Origin: Candidatus Contubernalis alkalaceticus
GTDB taxonomy: Bacteria > Bacillota > Dethiobacteria > SKNC01
Length of the DNA: 64,000 nucleotides
Assembly: GCF_022558445.1 (NCBI RefSeq)
Contig: NZ_CP054699.1
Span: 2,558,001-2,622,000 of the forward strand
Direction: 5' to 3'
Shown here: positions 16,872-25,627 of the stretch, piece by piece
Numbering within the stretch: the first letter of the stretch is position 1
How the letters are laid out: every line of letters starts with the position of its first letter
Translations under genes and position numbers: made by a program
The notes under the pieces: generated by a model
Databases searched by the model: none
What the model was told of the DNA's origin: nothing
What the model saw: the letters and a program-made list of their open reading frames with translations, nothing else

Positions 16872-18203
16872 CTATAAAGTTGCGATCGTCGGTCCTTCAA
16901 CCTCTGTCTGCAATAACTCCAGAGCCTTTAAAACATACTTACGTCGTAAATTTTTTTCTTTTTCACTATCTTCCAGCTTAGGATTGCCTGTCGGGTGAGG
17001 AACAGCATCTCCGACTACAATTCTGTTTACCCCCAACATCTCTGCAATGTTAGGAATAGCTGTTATCTGAACTACAGGAATACCCGCCTTTTCGATACTT
17101 CTAGCCATCGTTGACCCGCAACGAGTACTAGTTCCTCACGTAGATGTAAGGATAACTGCATCAACAGTTCCCCTCTTTATAATTTCATCAGCTATCTCTG
17201 CACCATTATCTTCACAGGCCTTAGCAACTGTGGTACAGGCCGGCATAGAGTAGAATGTGTCGTGCACTTTCCCAAGCTTCCCTTCACTAACCAAATCCTT
17301 CAGTACATCATACGGTACTAACCTATCAGGACTTTGCAGAACATAGTCATTGAAATAGCCTGCATGAATCACTTCATAATTCTCGAAAAGTTCATCAATT
17401 TTATAGGCTCCCCAGCGAAGATTACTTCTGGTGGTCATTCCATCAGGATTCCCCTTTGGCACCAGGCCTCCATCGCTGACAAAAGCAATTTCACTGGTAC
17501 TAAAATCCTTAACAGCTGAAGGAATCTCAAAGTTTTCAAATACCGGAGGAACTACTTCAGTCTCAAAGGGTTCCCCTTTTAGTTTTTGCAGCAGCTTTTC
17601 GACACTTCTTTCAGCTACAGTCTTTTCGCAAAACTCATTTCTCAACATGTCCCGGGAGAAGTAGTTAAATTCCTCAGGTTTCGGTAATTTTTCTAAGGTT
17701 ACCAGGTTTGATACTTCTTCTTCAGAAATAACTCTGAAAGCTAACTTTGCCATATTTTTCAAAACAGCAACCATCTCTCTGCTGTGATTGCCGGTCTTGC
17801 ATATAAAGGCATGCTTCCTGTACATTTCCATACCGGGAACTTCCTCATTCATTCCCGTTATAACAGGAATGCCTAATTCTTCACCCACCGCTTTACACAT
17901 CGCACCACAGGCAACACTATACCTTCCGGCAGCAAAAGCAGGGCCAGCAAAAAACAAATCAGGCTTATATGATGCGACTAATTTTAAACCCTCTGCTGCA
18001 TTCTCCTCGGGGTGAGCCGCGAAATAGTCATCACCGCAAATAACTGTGGCTATAATTTCAGCTTCATCTCCAAACTCTCTTTGTAATGACATACCGGGAC
18101 CCACAGGACCTTCTTTAACAACAAAACCTTCCTTGGCTTGTTCTTCCCCGCCGACCTGGCCAAAAAACTGATTAAGATAGTGAACTACTCTTTTTTTAAC
18201 CAT
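16872..18203 (-). CDS. Component B selenoprotein subunit, GrdB/GrdF/GrdH family (Sec356)
   Basis: TGA at 17138-17136 interrupts an otherwise continuous frame from ATG 18203 (AAAGGAGAGG site); read as Sec it gives 443 residues. The context is VILTSTUGTSTRCGSTMARS, followed by GIPVVQITAI and VGDAVPHPTGNP, the pattern of the substrate-binding selenoprotein of glycine, sarcosine or betaine reductase. The residue three after Sec is Ser; glycine-type GrdB has Cys there as I recall (UGTC). A CGTTG-CGGGT-CAACG hairpin begins 12 nt after the UGA, a good SECIS candidate. It lies 22 bp after its GrdE-like partner. Substrate not determined by sequence alone; betaine-like is favoured. Confidence 0.93.
17109..17138 (-). 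promoter_or_regulatory. SECIS-like hairpin in the GrdB-family gene
   Basis: After the UGA (17138-17136) and 12 nt, CGTTG (17123-17119) and CAACG (17113-17109) form a perfect 5-bp stem with loop CGGGT. A short stem with GU in the loop close behind the UGA is what bacterial SelB recognises. Confidence 0.6.
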
Positions 18204-18225
18204 AATTACACCTCTCCTTTCACGC

Positions 18226-19512
18226 TTAATATTCTTTAACGACTACCTTTGCACTTCCGGTATGATCATGAACTCCGGCAAGCAGATACTGTTCAACATC
18301 AATTTCAGGGTCACCCGCATACTGAACAACAGGTTCCGGATGATATATTCTAGTCTCAGCTGTCCCTCCCAGAAACTTCTCCGCTTTAAAAGGCACTTTA
18401 GTTCTTTCAAAGGGGGCACAGGAGGTTATAATCAAATCCAGTGATTCTGAATTAAACAAAATAGTATCAGACAAAGTGCCCACAGCAGTCAGTGGAGTAG
18501 TAAATACAGCAGTTTTAACGCCAAGCTTTTCACATTCTTCCCCTGTAGCAGAAATGTCAATGTGGGGCATTCCACCTAAAATCTTAACCAGAATCGCTCC
18601 GTCTGCCCCTAATACATTTTTAATTAAATTAGCAGACATGCAGGCACAGCGTTCTCTCGATTCAGCATTCATGTTTGCAGATACAGCAACCACACCCACA
18701 AAATTTAATGTCTTTCCATGGTTCTTTAACAGCTCTTTAATAACCCCATGATTTTGAATACTATAGGTATCAATAGCTTTAAGAGCATTCCACCCTACAA
18801 ACCCACCGTCTAAGATTTCATTTGGATGATACACTGTAGGAACCATGTTAGTAAGAGCGGTTCCATAAACTATGCGGTCCGATACTGCGAGGTAATCAAA
18901 CTGTGGGCTGTATGCCTGATAATAACAGGCTACCCGGGGAAGATTGTTATCAAGATTAGGAATATCCAGATCATAGACTTCCACCTGGCTGACCGGGTGT
19001 CCTTCTGCACCTTTAGCAAGATAGACTGCTGTCAAAAGCCCTGCATTTTTAACAGCATCTTCAAAATCTCTTTCCTCTACCCCATCTGCAGCATATAGAG
19101 CAATACTGACATTCTTCATTTTTCCATAGGGGCTCAGTTCAGCAGCGGGACCGCTCATGTCAAGCAGCCCACTCTCTCTTCTGTTGGTGCTGGGATTGGA
19201 GACTATTACTGCAACCCCTTTTAAAGACCTGGTCTTTCCATCCCCTGCAATTTGCATCTTGTTAATAAATCCGGGAAAGTCAGCATTTTCTTTATCAACC
19301 TTGCAGCGAGGCTGTACAACGTCCTGAACGTTCAAAATTCGTGTTTTATCACCGGGATAAACCAAATTAATATCTACAGATGCTATCCTGGAATCTCCAA
19401 GAATTAGTTCCTCTAGTTCCTTTAGATTAACATACAATACACAGTCTTCGGCAAATGTCTTTGAACCCTCTTGAATATCATTAATTTCAATGGATTCTAA
19501 CTCTAATCTCAT
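18226..19512 (-). CDS. Component B alpha/beta-type subunit, GrdE/GrdG/GrdI family, lacking the pyruvoyl cysteine
   Basis: The 428-residue protein matches the family that pairs with GrdB: MRLELESIEINDIQ start, VSNPSTNRRESGLLDMSGPA, VPTVYHPNEILDGG, and NFVGVVAVSANMN. In glycine reductase GrdE the proprotein is cut at a Cys in SGNC that becomes a pyruvoyl group. Here the equivalent stretch reads DGGFVGWNALKAIDTY, so Ala243 seems to replace that Cys. Other cysteines (196, 289, 291) are not at that place. Betaine reductase has an uncleaved subunit of this size, as I recall, so a quaternary or tertiary amine or another non-amino substrate is more likely than glycine. First gene of the grd unit (AGGAGATGAG site). 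Confidence 0.88.
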   Translation of the reverse strand: MRLELESIEINDIQEGSKTFAEDCVLYVNLKELEELILGDSRIASVDINLVYPGDKTRILNVQDVVQPRCKVDKENADFPGFINKMQIAGDGKTRSLKGVAVIVSNPSTNRRESGLLDMSGPAAELSPYGKMKNVSIALYAADGVEERDFEDAVKNAGLLTAVYLAKGAEGHPVSQVEVYDLDIPNLDNNLPRVACYYQAYSPQFDYLAVSDRIVYGTALTNMVPTVYHPNEILDGGFVGWNALKAIDTYSIQNHGVIKELLKNHGKTLNFVGVVAVSANMNAESRERCACMSANLIKNVLGADGAILVKILGGMPHIDISATGEECEKLGVKTAVFTTPLTAVGTLSDTILFNSESLDLIITSCAPFERTKVPFKAEKFLGGTAETRIYHPEPVVQYAGDPEIDVEQYLLAGVHDHTGSAKVVVKEY

Positions 19513-19844
19513 CTGTTCTCATCTCCTAACATACAAGAATAAAAAACATAATCTAAAATCTACTAAATATTTTCCAAAATCCTTAAGTAAAATCAATTTT
19601 GACTGTAAGGGATCTTCTTTATTATTTTTGGCTGCACTCTCACATCCTTTCTCCACCGGATATGCTGTGACCGCCCAGAATAAGACTTTGCTCAGTTATT
19701 TAACGTTTACTGGATGGCGGCCGCCGTTTAAATTACTTGATTTTAACTAAAAATCTGCTTAACATTTGCCATTCATCGAAAAATACCTGAAGGGCTCCCG
19801 AGGATGTTCCATATACTCCACACTATTATATCTTAAATGCTCTT

Positions 19845-19904
19845 ATTGTCTACTGTCTATTGTCTACACTTTAACATACGCGCTTTTGATAACACAAGTT
19901 ATCT
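19845..19904 (-). promoter_or_regulatory. Conserved upstream element B of the grd unit
   Basis: Three phased heptads GTCTACT, GTCTATT, GTCTACA (19848-19868) and the following ACTTTAACATA...GATAACACAAG match element A upstream of gntR over about 60 bp. On the minus strand TTGTGT at the right edge acts as a -35-like box and the repeats lie downstream of it. It is 333 bp upstream of the first grd gene, so a long leader is implied. Confidence 0.5.
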
Positions 19905-20051
19905 TATTACTTGTTATAACTCTTTAGGGTTTTTAATTGACAATTAGCTTTCTATATCTATGTATTTTGTCGTTTTTCTTAAACGTCTAACTAACTTTAA
20001 TTTTCACAAACCTTGTTAACCATCATGGTGATGCCTGCAGTAGTTCAAAAT

Positions 20052-20104
20052 GGAAATCATGTAAAACCGGCCTTCTTTTTTTTAGGCAGTAATACATGAT
20101 TTCC
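20052..20104. repeat. 12-bp perfect inverted repeat with nested hairpin
   Basis: GGAAATCATGTA (20052-20063) and TACATGATTTCC (20093-20104) are exact inverted copies 29 bp apart. Inside, on the minus strand, GCCT-(A-rich loop)-AGGC forms a smaller stem. It lies about 165 bp beyond the stop of the UGSC gene and upstream of the grd unit. Role unknown: RNA processing, termination or protein binding. Confidence 0.6.
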
Positions 20105-20198
20105 CTAACACACAGTTCACCGAGATTAGTCATTCCATTCGCCTGATTCTTTTTAACAGCGCCTTAACAGGTTTTCAGTTTTCAATTGATGTTTTTCC

Positions 20199-20251
20199 GA
20201 AAAAAGCTTCAAACTCTTACGATAGGTGTAAAAGTTAATTTAAGCGAAGCT
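20199..20251 (-). terminator. Rho-independent terminator after the UGSC selenoprotein gene
   Basis: On the minus strand AGCTTC (20251-20246) pairs with GAAGCT (20210-20205), with an inner AACTTTTAC/GTAAGAGTT stem, followed by TTTTTC. It begins 19 bp after the stop codon at 20270. Confidence 0.7.
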
Positions 20252-20269
20252 CTCAGTTTGCAGGCATTT

Positions 20270-22006
20270 TTACAGTATTGATCTTATCTGATGGTTTGGA
20301 TTGGGAGTTGAGCCTCCAAACACAAAAGTATGACCAGATCTACTGCCGGCAACTATAATGTCAATATGATCCGGAACCTGAACACTTGGTACCATGCCGC
20401 CTGGTTTTAGAGCATTTTCATACACAGATACTGCTTCTGGAATAAAATTGCCGCCCTGAAGAGCCTCCTGGATTAGTTCAACATTGGTTGGCCCTACCTC
20501 TTCAAAAGGCACTTTAGTTTTTTCATAAAGATATTCTTGAACATCCCGTTTGGACATGCCTCTTTTCCTTAACAACCTTGCACATTCCGGATGCATTACC
20601 ACCGTATATGCGCTGGTCCAGGCAGTTCCTGCAGAAATGAAACTACCGGGATGAGGGGATAGTCCGCCAACGCTAATAATATGTGCGACTAACTTGTCTA
20701 AAACCCCCTGTTCCGTCCAGGGGGCAATGGCTCCCCCTCCCAATACAACCAAGCTTCCTGCAACTGCGGTAGACACCAACACAACATTCTTATGTCCTTT
20801 CTCCTCAGCGTAGGATTCCCAGGGACTATGCTTTAAATTTTCTGCAAAGGTAAATAAGGTATGTGAATTGGGCCTGCCTATTTCCGCCATATCGTTTTCT
20901 CCAGGCCATGTATGTCCCATATTCATAGTGGTCAAATGTACGGCACGTCCAATGGAAGCATTGGCACGATAGCCATAACCAATTAATCCAGAACTGCTGT
21001 TAATATTTAATTCATCAGCGATTGGACCGCTGATAATAATAACCGGCATAGAAGAAGACGTTGACATCCGCCAAAAAGTGACATCATAATATTTATCTGC
21101 CAAACAATCTAAGGCAGCAAGAATGACTGGGAAATACTCCGGCCTGGCCCCTGCCATTACTGCATTAACGGCAACTTTTTCAACAGTGGCAATCCCTCCT
21201 TTTGGAGGAAAAGTACCGATAACCTCTTCGGGCGAACGAGTTGTACCCGTAAGCATCTGGCGGACGGCCTCTCTAGTGGGTGGAACGATGGGCAGACCGT
21301 CGCTTAATTTTTTTTCCATAAACAATTGATTTAATACATCTACAGTATCTGGAATATCCCTTCCTACAACTGTTAAGGTTTCTTCCAGCTTCTCTTGTTC
21401 TTTTTGCGGTGGATTAATTTCTTCAGGAGTTAAGGGGCTAATTAAAGCCTCCACCACTTTATCAAAAACTTTACCTACAAGATCCTTACACATTACCGGG
21501 TCTATTCGTGCCCGGTACCAACTATCAGACATTTTAACTAAACGCAACCCGGGCATTCCAACATCTTCCCCAGCGTGAATTGCATCAAGATAAAATGTTT
21601 CAGTTACAAGCAGAACACCTGGAGTGCCTTCCTTCTCTACTCCGATTGAATCGTGGGAACCCCACCATGTGCAGGACCCTCAATCGCCTACGGTAAAGAT
21701 GAATGCATCACACTGAGAGGCCACATCTTTATACCAGTCTTCAGTAGAAAATAACAATCTTCCCCCCCCTGGTTTTCCTTGGGGTTTAGTTGTACGTACT
21801 ACTTTTATGTCAGGGTATCTTTCTTTTAGCAAAGCTTCAAAAGCATCCTGTAAATATACAGCTCCAGACTTCCAGTTATCCATTAAACCAACTGTCTTAC
21901 CATTTAAATCATCAAGACGGGGACTTAGACTATAAGTAGGTGGGGGAGATATTTCACCCCGAGGATTAAGCACCTCAAGCTTAACTTCTGGCTGCTGATT
22001 ATCCAT
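20270..22006 (-). CDS. UGSC-motif selenoprotein (Sec109) fused to a large conserved domain
   Basis: Two open frames join in phase if TGA at 21682-21680 is Sec, giving 578 residues from ATG 22006 (AAAGGAGG site). The joint reads DAFIFTVGDUGSCTWWGSHD, a U-x-x-C redox-like motif (Sec109, Cys112). The N-terminal part (about 1-180; LDDLNGKTVGLMDNWKSGA) fits what I recall as the UGSC selenoprotein family of unknown function. The rest (about 190-578) starts with a KLSDGLPIVPPTREAV stretch and has many Gly-rich motifs but no fold I can name. A GTGGG-GTT-CCCAC hairpin starts 14 nt after the UGA, supporting recoding. It follows the TRAP and methyltransferase genes and has its own terminator. Confidence 0.85.
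21653..21682 (-). promoter_or_regulatory. SECIS-like hairpin in the UGSC gene
   Basis: UGA at 21682-21680, 14 nt, then GTGGG (21665-21661), loop GTT (21660-21658), CCCAC (21657-21653). The loop is the same as in the dctP hairpin. Confidence 0.65.
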
Positions 22007-22488
22007 TTTTTTCCTCCTTTCAAGGCATCTAACCTTAAGTCATTCTTGTGATTCTTTAAGGTTTACTTCTTTCTTATTTCAGTTCACTGCCTTTTATCTC
22101 TGCCTATTTATTATGCTACTCCAAATTCCCTTTTTACTAAAATACAGGGGATTTATTAGGGCGACCATAAAGTCGCCCCATTATTTGTATCACCCAGCCG
22201 TATCATACCAAATAGTGATATTTGCCTATTTAAATCTCCTGAAAGACAAACAATAGAACACATTTACCCCTAATGATATATGGCTGTCAAAGATGAAAAA
22301 TATTCTGCTAGAACCAGCAAAACAAATTGCCAATTAGTTTTTCCTGCATTTCCCCTGAGTTCCAAACCTTATGTATTTATTTTTACAAGGATAAGGAACC
22401 CTTAAATTATTACTAATTCCCCACAAATATTGCCCACATAAAGGGTAGAGCTTCTTTTCAATACAACTCAACTGACCTTGGCCAGGTA
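22007..22488. other. 482-bp gap upstream of the UGSC gene
   Basis: No gene is visible. The one clear structure is a 7-bp stem GGGCGAC/GTCGCCC (22159-22178, loop CATAAA), without a T run on the minus strand. The gap is large enough for an independent promoter of the UGSC gene. I see no heptad repeats here. Confidence 0.5.
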
Positions 22489-23517
22489 TTAATAAACACC
22501 ATACTGGTTAACTGCGTCCACCATTGCTTTAATATTCTCAGGCGGGTTAATACCGGATACTATACAGCCAGACCCCAGAATATACGCTCCGTCTTTCCCT
22601 ACTTTTTCAATGTTTTCCTTGGCTGCCGCAATAATTTTTTCCTCCGGCCCGGAATACAAAGTTGTAGCAGGACTGATATTTCCAAAAAGACAAGTCTTGT
22701 CTCCCAGAATCTCCCGGGCAACTTCCAGATCTACTTCATCATCAAGGCTCATGGCATCCAATCCGAAATCAGCGATTTGATCTAATCTATCGGTAATATT
22801 ACCGCAAATATGAAGCATGACTGCTTTTGCCCCTGCCCTCTTCATTGCTTGAACCAATCGTTTTGTAGGTTCAGCGCTCCATTCTTTGTACATTTTACCG
22901 GAAATAGCATCACCGGATGAGGATGGGTCAGAAATCATGATTATATCTGCCCCTGCGTGAACCAGTGCAGTACCATAAATGATCTGACATTCAGTGGCCA
23001 GGTCTAAAAGAGCCCTTAAGTCATCCTTTTTCTTATACATATCCTTCATAACATTGTCAAAGCCTCTAAGCATAGTGGTATGCCTCATGGGACCCTGAAC
23101 ATAAGAAATGACCGGAACCTCACCCTGACAAATTTCCTTTAACCTTTTAACTCCCTCAAGAACCATGGGTAGACGTCCATCTTTTTGCGGGTCTGGAATT
23201 CTAAGCTTTGGAAAATCTTCTGCATAATTATGAACAGGATGGTCTGTTGGCATTGGGGCTGTTTTTTCACTATACTTGAGTTTCATCCCCATTGCTTCAG
23301 ATTCCGCCATACAACCTAAGAGATCGAATACCGCATCATAGCCAAACTCTTTCATGCAGTAATACTGAGAAAATACGTGCCTCTCAACATTATCCATAAT
23401 ATCCTTAATGTTAAAACCAGCTTGAAAAGCACACCAATCCCTGACCCAAGGTATCACCGGCACTCGGTCAGGTTTCCCTCCGGACATTGCCGTCATTACT
23501 CTTTCAAATGAATTCAT
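22489..23517 (-). CDS. Uroporphyrinogen decarboxylase-family methyltransferase (MtaA/CmuA-like)
   Basis: The 342-residue protein begins NSFERVMTAMSGGKPDRVPV, the hallmark of the UroD family. Near residue 238 it has HICGN and near 318 GSGCIVSGI, which give the His-x-Cys...Cys zinc site of corrinoid:thiol methyltransferases; true UroD lacks this site. Such enzymes move methyl groups between a corrinoid protein and coenzyme M or another acceptor. No corrinoid protein or substrate methyltransferase is near, so the partner is elsewhere or the activity is different. ATG follows GGAGGG. It lies 118 bp behind dctM, with a hairpin between. Confidence 0.85.
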   Translation of the reverse strand: MNSFERVMTAMSGGKPDRVPVIPWVRDWCAFQAGFNIKDIMDNVERHVFSQYYCMKEFGYDAVFDLLGCMAESEAMGMKLKYSEKTAPMPTDHPVHNYAEDFPKLRIPDPQKDGRLPMVLEGVKRLKEICQGEVPVISYVQGPMRHTTMLRGFDNVMKDMYKKKDDLRALLDLATECQIIYGTALVHAGADIIMISDPSSSGDAISGKMYKEWSAEPTKRLVQAMKRAGAKAVMLHICGNITDRLDQIADFGLDAMSLDDEVDLEVAREILGDKTCLFGNISPATTLYSGPEEKIIAAAKENIEKVGKDGAYILGSGCIVSGINPPENIKAMVDAVNQYGVY

Positions 23518-23589
23518 AATGCTTCCCTCCTATTATTTTGATTAGTTGTTCATGACTGAACAAGATTACAAAAACTTTACTTATAATTG

Positions 23590-23623
23590 CTGTCACTTTA
23601 CATATACCCCTATAAAGTGACAG
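23590..23623 (-). other. Intercistronic hairpin between dctM and the methyltransferase gene
   Basis: CTGTCACTTTA (23590-23600) and TAAAGTGACAG (23613-23623) form a perfect 11-bp stem with a 12-base loop. No T run follows on the minus strand, so it is more likely an RNA-stability or partial-termination element than a full terminator. Confidence 0.6.
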
Positions 23624-23635
23624 CCAGGCAAAATA

Positions 23636-24967
23636 TTATTGACCTGCTATGAGATTTGGCACATAAAGGATGATATTGGGATAGGCAATGATTAAAATTA
23701 AAAATACAAGCTGCACCGCAATATAAGGAAGAACTCCTTTATACATTTCTCCAATAGTTATCTCTTTAGGCGCTATACTTTTTAGATAAAAAACATTGTA
23801 AGCGAATGGTGGAGTTAGATAAGACAGCTGTAAAATAATACAGAATACTACTCCAAACCAAAGAGGGTCATATCCCAAAGTAGCAACAATTGGAGAGAAT
23901 ATAGGAATGAAAATGTAAATCATCCCAATCCAGTCCATAAACATGCCGCAAACATACAAAATCAATACCATAATAATAATGGTGCCTAATGGACTAACAT
24001 CCATTCCCAGGATCAAGTCTCGAACAAATCTATTTGCTCCTGCCCTGAGAAATACACCGGCAAACATATCAGCGGCCAATACAATAAACATTATGGCACT
24101 GGATACCTTTATGGTTGAATAACAAGAATCAACAAGGGTTCTTACATTAAATTGCTTGTAAGCAAGGCTTACTAATATTGCGCCAATAGCTCCTAAAGCA
24201 GCTGCCTCAGACGGGGCAGCCCATCCAACAAATATTGCACCCAATACAGCTCCGATGAGTAAAAGGGGTGGGAGCACCGATTTAATAGTCATTGCAATTA
24301 AAACAGCTGGTGTATATTCTCCCTTTTCTTCTATAGATATTGCAGGGGCTAAGTTCGGCTGCAGAATATGATATCTGACGTATATATATACTAGATATAA
24401 GAGACCAAGAAGCAAACCGGGTAGAATTCCCGCCGCAAATAGTGCGCTTATGGAGACACCTGCCGTGCTGCCGTATAGAATAAACACGATACTAGGAGGT
24501 ATAATAACTCCCAGCCCGGCACCGGCACATATGCACCCCGCTATTAAGCTGTGATCATATTTTCTTTTTAACATAGCAGGAATTCCCAACATACCCAAAG
24601 TAACTACTGAAGCTCCGGCAACGCCCGTGCAGGCACCGAAGACAATCCCAACAATAATAGTTACCAGAGCCAAACTGCCTCTTAACTTTCCAAACATTAC
24701 AAAAAGCACGTCAAAAAGTTTTTCCGTTATTCCGGACCGCTGTAATATTGCCCCCATAAAGACAAACAACGGTATGGCAATCAATGTATAGTTGCTCATC
24801 ACCCCAAAAGCACGGAGAGCAAACATGTCCATTAAGAAGACAGCATCCAGTGTAATTAATCCACAAACAATGGCCACTCCACCAAGAGCTAATGCTATTG
24901 GAATGCCTACAATCATTAATAATATGGAAACAACCAACCCTACCAATACAATTATTTCTGGATTCAT
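23636..24967 (-). CDS. dctM: TRAP transporter large permease
   Basis: The 443-residue protein with about 12-13 hydrophobic spans shows the DctM pattern: IVLVGLVVSILLMIVGIPIA, the FMGAILQRSGI and GCTGVAGASVVTLG segments, PPSIVFILYGS, and WIGMIYIFIPIFSPI. It forms the sodium-driven translocation channel of a TRAP importer with DctQ and the binding protein DctP. ATG follows AAGGGAGTGA and overlaps the end of dctQ by 4 bp. Family knowledge says the ligand is usually a carboxylate or sulfonate. Confidence 0.95.
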   Translation of the reverse strand: MNPEIIVLVGLVVSILLMIVGIPIALALGGVAIVCGLITLDAVFLMDMFALRAFGVMSNYTLIAIPLFVFMGAILQRSGITEKLFDVLFVMFGKLRGSLALVTIIVGIVFGACTGVAGASVVTLGMLGIPAMLKRKYDHSLIAGCICAGAGLGVIIPPSIVFILYGSTAGVSISALFAAGILPGLLLGLLYLVYIYVRYHILQPNLAPAISIEEKGEYTPAVLIAMTIKSVLPPLLLIGAVLGAIFVGWAAPSEAAALGAIGAILVSLAYKQFNVRTLVDSCYSTIKVSSAIMFIVLAADMFAGVFLRAGANRFVRDLILGMDVSPLGTIIIMVLILYVCGMFMDWIGMIYIFIPIFSPIVATLGYDPLWFGVVFCIILQLSYLTPPFAYNVFYLKSIAPKEITIGEMYKGVLPYIAVQLVFLILIIAYPNIILYVPNLIAGQ

Positions 24968-25527
24968 GCAGGATCACTCCCTTCTGAAATAACTGTTGAA
25001 TTATCTGCCGAAGCATCTGTTGAAGCATCTTTCGGGGAATCAATTAACGCATATATGTTCTTCACAGTTTCAGATATTGTTTGTAAAAGCAATAAGGCAA
25101 ACCCAGCCGGCAGCATCGCCTTCATCGGCCAGACAACTACCCGCCAGGGTGAATAAACAGACTGCTGTTTTGTTGTAAGTGCGAACATAAAGTCTTCAAA
25201 TCCTCCGGAAATCTGTATTAAACATAAAGGTAAAAGAAAGATTACCAGAGTAATCAGGTTAAGAAATATCTTCATGCGAGCAGGGTATTTTTCAGAAAAA
25301 ACTTCAATGCTGATATGGTCCCCATTTAACAGAACCCATGAGATCCCTGTCAAAAACAACAAGGAAAATAACCATAAGCTTAAATCATAAACATATATAG
25401 AAGCCGTATCTATTTTTCTGATTATGATATCATAGGCTAACATTAGCATCAGGGGCACTATAAGAAAACTAATTATTTTACCAGCCCATTCTGTAATACT
25501 ATCTATAATACTAGTAAACTTTTTCAA
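24964..25527 (-). CDS. dctQ: TRAP transporter small permease
   Basis: Four hydrophobic spans and the DctQ pattern (EWAGKIISFLIVPLMLMLAYDIIIR, WLFSLLFLTGISWVLLNGDHISIEV with its GDHI motif) identify the small membrane subunit. I placed the start at TTG 25527, preceded by GGGAAGTG. The ATG at 25572 lies in the loop of a 13-bp intercistronic hairpin and lacks a ribosome site; if it were used the protein would have 15 more residues. The gene is translationally coupled to dctM. The C-terminal tail is rich in Asp/Ser/Thr. Confidence 0.88.
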   Translation of the reverse strand: MKKFTSIIDSITEWAGKIISFLIVPLMLMLAYDIIIRKIDTASIYVYDLSLWLFSLLFLTGISWVLLNGDHISIEVFSEKYPARMKIFLNLITLVIFLLPLCLIQISGGFEDFMFALTTKQQSVYSPWRVVVWPMKAMLPAGFALLLLQTISETVKNIYALIDSPKDASTDASADNSTVISEGSDPA

Positions 25528-25552
25528 CTTGTCACTTCCCTTCTTTAAAGAT

Positions 25553-25592
25553 AGTTCATTCGGTTCAGGCATCTGCCCAAACCGAATGAACT
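25553..25592 (-). other. 13-bp intercistronic hairpin between dctP and dctQ
   Basis: AGTTCATTCGGTT (25553-25565) and AACCGAATGAACT (25580-25592) are exact inverted copies. No T run follows. Such hairpins after binding-protein genes usually protect the upstream mRNA, so that DctP is made in excess. Confidence 0.7.
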
Positions 25593-25627
25593 TAACTTTA
25601 TTTTAACTTAAACTCTTCATCTGCAAA

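Noticed and set aside
18226-19512. Naming the component B pair grdE/grdB as glycine reductase
   Set aside because: The processing Cys is absent and the Sec motif differs, so substrate-specific symbols would mislead.
19490-19750. 86-codon plus-strand open frame in the grd upstream region
   Set aside because: No ribosome site or recognisable protein character; the region is better explained as leader and promoter DNA.
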